This document shows positions 1 to 6,251 of a stretch of 10,517 nucleotides of DNA, piece after piece. Both the position numbers and the translations under genes were made by a program. How positions within the stretch are numbered: the first letter of the stretch is position 1; each line of letters begins with the position of its first letter. The DNA comes from Verrucomicrobia bacterium UBA2970 (GTDB lineage: Bacteria > Verrucomicrobiota > Verrucomicrobiia > Limisphaerales > AAA164-E04), in the NCBI GenBank assembly GCA_002348345.1, contig DEAY01000222.1, forward strand, positions 1 to 10,517, written 5' to 3'. The notes beneath the pieces are model-generated. The model did not search any database and was not told where the DNA came from. It saw only the letters and a program-made list of their open reading frames with translations.

Positions 1-1014
1 GTCTTTGATGGTGCACTTGGCGCCAGGGTCGACGGTGAGCTCCTTGGCAGTGAATAGTTGCTCCTTCTTGATACGACCGTACACGATCCAGCGATCGACG
101 TAGCCTTCGCTGCGCGTGTCGGCCACAGGGATCGGCTCGAGGTAATGGTTGTCCTTAAAATTCGGATCGACGTTGCCGGCCCAATCGAGTTGATCGACGA
201 TGAAGTCCAAGTCTTTGTGCTTGCTCTTGGGCATATCCTTCACCAGAAAAGACCAAGGCACTTCGCGTCCCTCGACCAAAGACTGGAACATGCCAAAGAC
301 ATCCGACCCCCACTGAGGCTCATAGGTGCACAAGGAACCCGGGGCGTGCAAGATTCCGGGTCCGATGAGCCACCCACTCCCGGGTTTCAGGCGATAGGCA
401 CGGGAAAGATCAAGAATCCCATTGTCGCCTCGATTCCAGTTCTTGAGACATTCCTTCAATTGCGCTTTGGTCGTCCCGGGCTCCAATCCCATAAAGGTAT
501 AGGGAAAATTGTTGCCCACGTTGTTGTGCTGGGGCGGGAAATAGTATGACTCGGGCTTGCCCTCCTGTTTGACCAGTTTGGCCCACTTATCCGACTGGTG
601 CATGTGGTGGGGAATGGGACCCATGTTGTCAAAAAACTTCGAATAAACAGGCCACTTCCCGTACTTGTTCCAGATCCGCTTGCCAATCAAGTCCCCGCCG
701 CATTCCGCGACCGCCTGTTCCAGGGTGAACCGCTGCTTCCCAGCAACGACATAACTCAACCCCTCATCCGGTTCTCGTCCCTCGTTGGCAGCGGGTGTCG
801 TTGAAGCGAACCAACGCTCATCGATCCCCCCGCGATTCAACCCATAGGCATAGAGGTCATCCGGGTGAAGCTTGAGACGTTTTCCCGGCTGGAGGATGGA
901 CCGCGGCACCCAGCAGGGTGCCAAGCGGAGAAGGCCGCCCGTCTCTTCAAGTTGGGCGTCAACGATTTTACGAACCTTCGACTTGACGGTCTTCAATGAG
1001 CTTACCGTATTCAT
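1..1014 (-). CDS. Class I mannose-6-phosphate isomerase-like cupin protein (3' end outside window)
   Basis: The minus strand is open from an ATG at 1014 to the window edge, giving 338 codons without a stop. The product resembles the ManA/type I phosphomannose isomerase superfamily, which interconverts mannose-6-phosphate and fructose-6-phosphate with a metal in a cupin barrel. The metal site is visible: a PHHMHQSD motif with H137 and H139, a candidate third ligand E155 in KPESYYF, and a second cupin motif PGILH with H223. The N-terminal part (residues 30-115, with LSYVVAGKQRF) is not typical of E. coli ManA, so the protein is a divergent member and its substrate is uncertain. No signal peptide is seen, so it should be cytosolic. 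The ATG at 1019 runs straight into a stop, so 1014 is the likely start, although no clear Shine-Dalgarno precedes it. It diverges from the GH42 gene, which hints at carbohydrate metabolism. Family assignment is fairly sure; enzymatic activity is not. Confidence 0.8.
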   Translation of the reverse strand, partial: MNTVSSLKTVKSKVRKIVDAQLEETGGLLRLAPCWVPRSILQPGKRLKLHPDDLYAYGLNRGGIDERWFASTTPAANEGREPDEGLSYVVAGKQRFTLEQAVAECGGDLIGKRIWNKYGKWPVYSKFFDNMGPIPHHMHQSDKWAKLVKQEGKPESYYFPPQHNNVGNNFPYTFMGLEPGTTKAQLKECLKNWNRGDNGILDLSRAYRLKPGSGWLIGPGILHAPGSLCTYEPQWGSDVFGMFQSLVEGREVPWSFLVKDMPKSKHKDLDFIVDQLDWAGNVDPNFKDNHYLEPIPVADTRSEGYVDRWIVYGRIKKEQLFTAKELTVDPGAKCTIKD

Positions 1015-1170
1015 ATCATTCTATAAAAAATCAACCTGCGTCCGCTTCGCTTCGCCCAAAAGTCCATGCGACGGATTCACTTCTTTTACCCGATGCCCTG
1101 CGACCCCCGACCATCCTGCTGCCCCCTTGATGGGAGATCCTTCTCAGTCGAGACCGCCTTCGCCTCGTTG

Positions 1171-1190
1171 GGTTCTGGGTTCCCAGAACC
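1171..1190. repeat. Perfect inverted repeat, 9-bp arms
   Basis: GGTTCTGGG (1171-1179) is followed by TT and its exact complement CCCAGAACC (1182-1190). No T-run follows on either strand and the flanking genes diverge, so a terminator role is unlikely. It could be an operator or a hairpin in a 5' leader. A related arrangement, GGTTCC-N7-GGAACC, occurs at 5016-5034. Confidence 0.6.
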
Positions 1191-1301
1191 TAAATAGGGC
1201 CAAACCCAACCGGCAATTAGAAATTCGAATTGCAGCAGCCCGAACCGCTAGCTGCAAATGTCTCGCAAAGAACCCCGTTGCGGGGGCATTCGAAATTCAG
1301 A

Positions 1302-1330
1302 TTGCGATCCGTCTCACCATCCCTCATAGT
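1302..1330 (+). promoter_or_regulatory. Possible sigma70-like promoter for GH42
   Basis: TTGCGA (1302-1307) and CATAGT (1325-1330) are separated by 17 bases. Each matches four of six consensus positions. The predicted start of transcription would lie some 25 bases before the GH42 ATG. Chance matches of this quality are common, so this is only a suggestion. Confidence 0.2.
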
Positions 1331-1362
1331 CATAGATAGTCTGAACCTTCCCCTTTTGAGCT

Positions 1363-3432
1363 ATGTATTTCGGCGTGGACTATCACCCGGAGCATTGGGT
1401 TTATCCCTATGCTGGAACCCCTGACAATCCCGAAGAGCGCTGGAAAAGAGATGCCGAGTTAATGGTCGGTGCGGGCGTGAACGTGGTGCGGGTCGGGGAG
1501 TATGTCTGGGGGCTCTGTGAACCAAGTGAGGGTCAGTTCGATTTTGCCTGGATCCACCGGTTGATGGATATCCTCAAGGAACATGAGATCGAGGTGGTTC
1601 TCACCACGCCCACTGCCGCTCCTCCCTTATGGCTGACTCAAAAACATCCAGAGATTCTTCCCATCGACGAACGGGGCCTCACCCTTCACGAGGGAACACG
1701 ACACGCCGCCTGTTACAACAGCGATTTATTCTGGAATTACTGCCGGAAAATCGTCACGGCAATGGCCAATGAACTCGGCAACCATTCTCACCTGATTGCC
1801 TGGCAAATCGATTCGGGAGTCGGGGGGCATACGACAGAGTTTTCCTTCAACGATGAAACTCGGCGTGACTGGCATGCCTGGCTTCAGGCCAAATACGAAA
1901 CGATCGATCGACTCAACCAATTCATGGGCACCCGATTCTGGGCGCAAACGGTTCAGGATTGGGATCAGGTTCCCCTCCCCCGAACCGCGCCCACGGTCCA
2001 CAATCCCGCTCTCGTTCTGGATTGGATGCGCTTTTCCAGCGATACCATCGTGGCCTTTATCCGCATGCAAGCCGAACTCCTCAAACAACTCACTCCCGAC
2101 ATTCCCGTGACAACCATGATGCGCGCGCTCTCCAGGCACTACGACCATTTCGATGCCGCGGAGGAGCTCGATTTTGTCTCTCTGGATAGCTATGCCACGA
2201 TCAAGTCGAAATCGGCCGAGAACGCTATGGATATCGACATTCTGCGTTCGCTGAAAAAAGACCGTATCCGGACGCCCGACGGGAGTCATCACGGCTTCTG
2301 GGTGATGGAACAGAAGGCAGGAAACGTGAACTGGCAGGACGTGAACTCGCTCGTTCGCCCAGGCGTCGTCCGGCTCTTCACCTACCAACTCATCTCGAGG
2401 GGGGTGGACGGCGTCCTGTTTTTTTTCTGGCGACAACCCCGAATCGGATCAGAGAAGTTCTACGGTGGCGTCCTGAACCATCAAGGGAAAGGAGACAATC
2501 GAACTTACCGGGAAGTCCGCCAAATCGGCGAGGAAATCAAGCTCCTTGCCCCGATGATCAAGAACACCAAAGTCGTCGCCGAGACTTGTCTTCTCTACAC
2601 CCACGACAACGCCTGGACCTTGAAACAAGACATGCAACCCAATCGGCACTTCGATCTCCGGGATCACATGCTTCGATTCTACTCGGCCTTCCACAATCAG
2701 AATATCGCGGTCGATTTCGCCCGTCCCACCGACGACCTTTCAAAATACAAATTGGTGGTCGCCCCATCGCTCCATCAACTCGCCTGGGGCGAGGCCGATC
2801 TTCTCAAACTCTACGTCCAAAATGGCGGCACGCTGGTTGGCACCTTCAATACCGGCCTGGTTGATGAACATCACATTGTTCCGGACGACGGCCTCCCGCT
2901 CAACCTCATCGACCTTTTTGGTCTCGAGGTGGTGGAATTTGATCCCATCTCACCGGACGAGGTGAATCACCTGAACATGAAGGGGGCTTTCCCCACCAGT
3001 CATCTGCATCCGGCGCAACTTTGGTGCGACATCATCGAGCCCAAGGACTGTGAGGTCCTGGCGACCTACACCAAGGATTTCTATGCCGGAAAGCCGGCCT
3101 TGACGACCCACCAATTTGGCCTCGGTCAGGCCATTTACCTTGGAACGATGAGTCATCATTACTTTTACCACGACCTCGTTCTGTGGCTCAGACAATCAAC
3201 CGGGTTGAGCGGTCTGCTGAAGGTACCCGAAGGAATCGAAGTGAGCCTTCGGCAGAATGGGGGGACCAAGCTCTACTTCCTCCTCAATCATCAGAATTCC
3301 TCGGTCCGCATTCAGTTCTACAAGCCGGTTCATGATTTTCTCACTGGAAATACCTTCCAAGGAGCCTATGATCTCCCCGCCCACGGCGTCCTGATCATCG
3401 ATGAAAACCCCAATGCGGCAGACAGCAAATGA
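1363..3432 (+). CDS. GH42 beta-galactosidase-like protein with altered acid/base site
   Basis: This 689-residue protein has normal GH42 length and architecture: a TIM barrel (about 1-385), a trimerisation domain (about 395-610) and a small C-terminal beta domain. GH42 enzymes hydrolyse beta-D-galactosides with retention. The N-terminus MYFGVDYHPEHW is the usual family start, followed by VRVGEYVW, the TPTAAPPLWL strand and NSDLFWNYCR. The nucleophile is present as E316 in VMEQKAGNVNW, as is the substrate-pocket segment WRQPRIGSEKF (356-366). The acid/base motif, normally WQIDNEYG, instead reads WQIDSGVG (147-154), so the catalytic Glu is Gly152. The cysteine cluster that binds zinc in some members is replaced by TTEFSFND. 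No signal peptide is seen, so it is probably cytosolic. The start has GAG four bases upstream. The last 32 bases overlap dciA. Family membership is sure; catalytic activity on beta-galactosides is doubtful. Confidence 0.93.
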   Translation: MYFGVDYHPEHWVYPYAGTPDNPEERWKRDAELMVGAGVNVVRVGEYVWGLCEPSEGQFDFAWIHRLMDILKEHEIEVVLTTPTAAPPLWLTQKHPEILPIDERGLTLHEGTRHAACYNSDLFWNYCRKIVTAMANELGNHSHLIAWQIDSGVGGHTTEFSFNDETRRDWHAWLQAKYETIDRLNQFMGTRFWAQTVQDWDQVPLPRTAPTVHNPALVLDWMRFSSDTIVAFIRMQAELLKQLTPDIPVTTMMRALSRHYDHFDAAEELDFVSLDSYATIKSKSAENAMDIDILRSLKKDRIRTPDGSHHGFWVMEQKAGNVNWQDVNSLVRPGVVRLFTYQLISRGVDGVLFFFWRQPRIGSEKFYGGVLNHQGKGDNRTYREVRQIGEEIKLLAPMIKNTKVVAETCLLYTHDNAWTLKQDMQPNRHFDLRDHMLRFYSAFHNQNIAVDFARPTDDLSKYKLVVAPSLHQLAWGEADLLKLYVQNGGTLVGTFNTGLVDEHHIVPDDGLPLNLIDLFGLEVVEFDPISPDEVNHLNMKGAFPTSHLHPAQLWCDIIEPKDCEVLATYTKDFYAGKPALTTHQFGLGQAIYLGTMSHHYFYHDLVLWLRQSTGLSGLLKVPEGIEVSLRQNGGTKLYFLLNHQNSSVRIQFYKPVHDFLTGNTFQGAYDLPAHGVLIIDENPNAADSK

Positions 3433-3817
3433 GGTCCTGCGAGGAAGAAATCCGCTGCCAAGATGGCAGACTGTATTGGCGGCATGGCGTGGGATCGACA
3501 CCTCGGAGGCCGAGTCCCTCCGGGGTTACCGGCCCAAGAACGTTGCCACGCTGACCAAGCACCTCATTGCCGATCTCAATCTCCAGCAGAAGGAATGTGA
3601 GACTGAAATTCCACGCGTCTGGGCCAGCGCCATTGACCCCCGGATCACTGCTCACGCACAGCCGACGGGACTCAAGAACGGCACCTTGTTTGTCACCGTC
3701 GATCACAACACCTGGCTTCACGAGATCCTCCGCTACCACCGGAAAGAAATCCTCAACCGCTTGCAGAACAGCTTCGGCAAGTCGACGATCCAGAGAATCT
3801 CCTTCCGCCTTGGCTGA
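3401..3817 (+). CDS. dciA: DciA-like DUF721 protein, replicative helicase loader family
   Basis: The 138-residue product carries a DUF721/DciA domain in its second half (about residues 70-138): VWASAIDPRITAHAQP, then GTLFVTVDHNTWLHEILRYHRKEILNRLQNSFG and a final IQRISFRLG strand. DciA is the ancestral bacterial protein that interacts with DnaB helicase and helps load it at the origin. The N-terminal 65 residues are basic and low in known motifs. The ATG at 3401 lies inside the GH42 gene in another frame and gives a 32-base overlap; a second ATG at 3413 is an alternative that still overlaps. All in-frame ATGs near the N-terminus lie upstream of the GH42 stop, so translation may be coupled to GH42. 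It is tail-to-tail with the MBL gene, four bases apart. Domain identity is fairly firm; function in this organism is inferred from the family. Confidence 0.82.
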   Translation: MKTPMRQTANEVLRGRNPLPRWQTVLAAWRGIDTSEAESLRGYRPKNVATLTKHLIADLNLQQKECETEIPRVWASAIDPRITAHAQPTGLKNGTLFVTVDHNTWLHEILRYHRKEILNRLQNSFGKSTIQRISFRLG

Positions 3818-3826
3818 GGCCTCAGC
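3813..3826. repeat. Perfect 14-bp palindrome spanning two convergent stop codons
   Basis: GCTGAGGCCTCAGC is its own reverse complement. The dciA stop TGA (3815-3817) and the MBL-gene stop TGA (read from 3824 to 3822) sit symmetrically within it, separated by GGCC. The arms leave no loop and there is no flanking T-run, so it is not a textbook intrinsic terminator, although a small stem with an opened loop could form in both transcripts. Confidence 0.6.
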
Positions 3827-4754
3827 ATTCCGCCAGGCGAAGCGCAACGGGGACCGTGAGCCCTTCTTTTGCGGCATCGACCACCAAGTCTGAGCCAAGG
3901 GCCTGAACGAGCTCCCGAGCTCGCAACACCATTTGATCCACTCTGTCATCGTCGTGATCCGGATCGTGATGAAAGAGAAAGAGGCGCTGAACCTTGCCCG
4001 CGACAGCGATTCGCACAACGTCATCGACACACCCGTGACCCCATCCGACGTGATCTCGGTACTCCAGCGCGTCGTATTGCGCATCCATCACCGCCACATC
4101 CGCCCCGCGGATGAATTCAATGATCTCTCGATTCAGGTCTCCCGACTCCGTCGCGGCAGGGGCATCGGGTGAACCCAACAGACCATATGACGCCGGCTCG
4201 TTATCCGGCAAATAAACCACCGATTGACCGTCGTAGCTCAATCGGTAGCCCGTCGAGCCACCTGGATGGTTGAGAGCCAAGCTGGCGACGTGAATCTGGC
4301 CCAAACTGAACTCGGCTTCCTTCAATTCGGTAATCGTGATTTCACTGACCATTTCCCTCATGGGAATCGGAAAATGCGGCTGCTCCATCTGTCGGGAGAG
4401 AATCCAATGCAGCCCTTGCCGCGCCCCTTCACACCCATAAATCCGAACGCCATTCCCCACTTGATAGGCCGGTGCAAAAAACGGGAGACCCTGGATGTGA
4501 TCCCAATGGCTATGTGAAATCAGAAGGGACACCTCGAGGTTGGTTCCGGCCGATTCACGAACGAGCGCATCCCCTAGAAGCCGAATCCCGGTTCCCGCGT
4601 CGAGAATGATCACCTCATCACCCAGGCGAACTTCGACGCACGATGTGTTTCCCCCATACCGAATCGTCGACGGACCGGGGGTGGGAACAGAGCCTCGAAC
4701 TCCCCAAAAACGGAGCATTCCCGATCTCACTCGACTTGACTCCTGGGAACTCAT
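3822..4754 (-). CDS. MBL-fold metal-dependent hydrolase (PhnP/COG1235-like)
   Basis: The 310-residue product is a metallo-beta-lactamase-fold hydrolase of the type beginning FWGVRGSVPTPGP...RYGGNTSCVEV. The two-metal site is visible: HSHWDH (H81, H83, D85, H86), HPGGS (H163), YLPDNEP (D184) and the C-terminal LFHHDPDHDDD (H262/H263). MDAQYDALEYRDHVGWGH (223-240) is also typical of this subgroup. Members act on phosphodiester or related bonds, but the substrate of this subgroup is not settled, so I give no specific reaction. There is no signal peptide, so it should be cytosolic. The ATG at 4754 is preceded by AGGTGG, a plausible ribosome site; an internal ATG at 4718 (Met13) lies at the edge of the conserved domain and is an alternative. 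It appears to be transcribed alone. Confidence 0.9.
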   Translation of the reverse strand: MSSQESSRVRSGMLRFWGVRGSVPTPGPSTIRYGGNTSCVEVRLGDEVIILDAGTGIRLLGDALVRESAGTNLEVSLLISHSHWDHIQGLPFFAPAYQVGNGVRIYGCEGARQGLHWILSRQMEQPHFPIPMREMVSEITITELKEAEFSLGQIHVASLALNHPGGSTGYRLSYDGQSVVYLPDNEPASYGLLGSPDAPAATESGDLNREIIEFIRGADVAVMDAQYDALEYRDHVGWGHGCVDDVVRIAVAGKVQRLFLFHHDPDHDDDRVDQMVLRARELVQALGSDLVVDAAKEGLTVPVALRLAEC

Positions 4755-5057
4755 GCCACCTGTTCCTTTGATCCACTGATTCAGCGCGAAAGCCCACCCA
4801 GCGTCTCAATCCCGAGTCGAAGACTCAAGAACTGTGTGAACCAATCTTGCAATCCTGTGAGAAGCAAGCATGACGCCACTCACCAAAAAAAGAACATTTG
4901 GATACTTGATACTTGAGGTTGGTCGAAAGGAATTCTCCGGGTCTCGGCCACCCCCTGGGCCCAGCCCCCCCCAATTCGTTGAATCGACGAGGGTTTTGAC
5001 TTCTCTCCTGCCAATGGTTCCCTACTCTGGAACCCTCAACCCCCCGGAATTGGTTTT
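4755..5057. other. Divergent intergenic region between MBL and cytochrome genes
   Basis: This 303-base gap carries no convincing gene; a 63-codon plus frame from 4870 has no protein-like character. It contains a tandem GATACTT duplication (4901-4914), a 10-bp palindrome CTGGGCCCAG (4955-4964) set among C-runs, a GAGTC-GAA-GACTC hairpin near 4814-4826 and GGTTCC-N7-GGAACC at 5016-5034. TTGACT at 4996-5001 resembles a -35 box, but no good -10 box lies at the proper distance. Promoters for both flanking genes should be here, but I cannot place them with confidence. Confidence 0.5.
5016..5034. repeat. Inverted repeat GGTTCC-N7-GGAACC upstream of cytochrome gene
   Basis: Six-base perfect arms flank CTACTCT, ending 23 bases before the cytochrome start codon. 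It could be an operator overlapping the promoter region or a hairpin in the leader. Its half-sites resemble those of the repeat at 1171-1190 (GGTTCT and AGAACC). Confidence 0.45.
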
Positions 5058-6251
5058 ATGATGATATCACTGCCCAAGCGACCACTCCTTCGGAGATGGT
5101 GCCTCTTGACCACCCGATTGCTCCCATTGGTCGTCTGTGCCCTCCCCTTTGGGGCTCTTATGGCAACCGACAGCCCAGCCCCGCCAACCCAACTCTCCGA
5201 CTCCACGATCCAACTTCGATTGGAGACCTTTGCCCGGCTCGATGCCTCGCTCTATCAAAGGTCCCCCAAGGTCAAACGTCTCGTTGACGAAACGGCTGCC
5301 GTTCTCGCCAATGATTCAAGGCTCCTGGTGTTGATTAAGCATTTCGGTCTCAATGATCAAAGTGAGGCGCTTCTGGCTCTCGCTCGATCCCACGCCGAGG
5401 ATTCCGATGGAGACGAGGCCATTCGACTTCTCCTTAAGTTGAATCCGGAAGCCGTCCAGGGGTTGGCAGGCGCGGATTCCTCGACTCTCTTGAGGCTCCT
5501 GGCGAGGAATGGTTCTGGGGCAGCACTTGATGTCGTCATCCCCGCGCTTCTATCCGGTAAGACCGACGATCAAAACCAAGCAAGGATCGTGGAGGCAATT
5601 TGCAGAAAGAAGACCGGTGCGCAACGACTTCTCCAGGGGCTGGATGAGTCAAAGGATCCCCTGAAAAAGAAAATATCCGAGGTGGCCATTCGCGTTCTCG
5701 AACAAACCCCTTGGAACGAGCTATTAACCCGGTTTCGCGCCTTCGGTCCGGAAACCCCGGCGACGAAAAACCCGAGCCTCGCCGACATCCAGCAGCTCCT
5801 TCAGAAAGAAGGAAACGCCGATGAGGGAAGAAAGATATTTCAGTCAGCCACAGGCAGTTGCATCAATTGCCACGTCGCCGAGGGGGTCGGTCGTGACCTC
5901 GGACCTAACCTATCGGAGATTGGAAAAAAACTCGGAAAGGATGCGTTGTATGATGCCATCCTCAACCCCACCGCGGGGATCTCGTTCGACTATGAAGGAT
6001 GGAATCTGACCCTCAATTCGGGAGATGAACACACCGGCATTATTGTCAGCCGAACCGAGAACTCGATTTCGCTCAAGAACCTCCTGGGCCAAGTCATTGA
6101 AGTGACGCCATCCGAAGTCTTTGAGTTGCAGAAAATGACCACTTCCTTGATGCCGTCCGGCCTCGGTCAACTCCTGGGAGAGAAACCGCTTGTCGACTTG
6201 GTGGCCTACCTCAGCTCCCTGGGAACGTCCTCAACAGAGCCTCAGCCCTAA
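5058..6251 (+). CDS. Exported c-type cytochrome, Pirellula/Verrucomicrobium-type heme-binding domain
   Basis: The 397-residue protein starts with a basic n-region (KRPLLRRW) and a hydrophobic stretch (LLPLVVCALPFGALMA), a signal peptide probably cut around residue 37, so it should act in the periplasm. Residues 45-235 are predicted helical, with repeat-like segments reminiscent of HEAT repeats, a visual impression only. The C-terminal domain (about 245-392) matches the putative heme-binding domain common in planctomycetes and verrucomicrobia (TIGR02603 type): GRKIFQ, the heme motif CINCH (C268, C271, H272), VGRDLGPNLSEIG, ILNPTAGISFDYEGW, the likely distal ligand M365 in SLMPSGL and a final DLVAYLSSLG. 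It is a single-heme electron carrier, partner unknown. In many PVC proteins this domain ends a much larger protein with dehydrogenase-like propellers; here it stands in a short one. ATGs at 5058 and 5061 are both possible starts. The stop overlaps the stop of the ABC-F gene. Confidence 0.9.
   Translation: MMISLPKRPLLRRWCLLTTRLLPLVVCALPFGALMATDSPAPPTQLSDSTIQLRLETFARLDASLYQRSPKVKRLVDETAAVLANDSRLLVLIKHFGLNDQSEALLALARSHAEDSDGDEAIRLLLKLNPEAVQGLAGADSSTLLRLLARNGSGAALDVVIPALLSGKTDDQNQARIVEAICRKKTGAQRLLQGLDESKDPLKKKISEVAIRVLEQTPWNELLTRFRAFGPETPATKNPSLADIQQLLQKEGNADEGRKIFQSATGSCINCHVAEGVGRDLGPNLSEIGKKLGKDALYDAILNPTAGISFDYEGWNLTLNSGDEHTGIIVSRTENSISLKNLLGQVIEVTPSEVFELQKMTTSLMPSGLGQLLGEKPLVDLVAYLSSLGTSSTEPQP

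Larger units (their letters stand above)
1015..1362. other. Divergent intergenic region between the isomerase-like gene and GH42
   Basis: This 348-base gap has no convincing gene: the open frames crossing it have no recognisable protein character. It holds a strong inverted repeat at 1171-1190, a short CCCCG-TTG-CGGGG hairpin at 1273-1285, and an imperfect 14-base direct repeat (GAAATTCGAATTGC at 1220-1233 and GAAATTCAGATTGC at 1292-1305, 12 of 14 identical, 72 bases apart). Because the flanking genes point away from each other, it must carry both promoters, so the repeats are more likely regulatory or leader structures than terminators. Confidence 0.6.

Noticed and set aside
1273..1285. CCCCG-TTG-CGGGG hairpin as a terminator
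   Set aside because: Arms are only five bases, no T-run follows, and no gene ends nearby.
872..1339. 155-codon plus frame running from the isomerase-like gene into the intergenic region
   Set aside because: Its first part is antisense to the conserved cupin gene and its composition is not protein-like.
1726..2436. 236-codon open frame on the minus strand inside the GH42 gene
   Set aside because: Lies wholly antisense to a clear GH42 gene, has no recognisable domain, and is typical of a shadow frame in GC-rich coding DNA.
3395..4084. 229-codon minus frame crossing dciA and the MBL gene
   Set aside because: Overlaps two recognised genes in other frames and shows no family features.
4901..4914. 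Tandem GATACTT units as a CRISPR-like or iteron array
   Set aside because: Only two seven-base copies, with no spacers and no further units.
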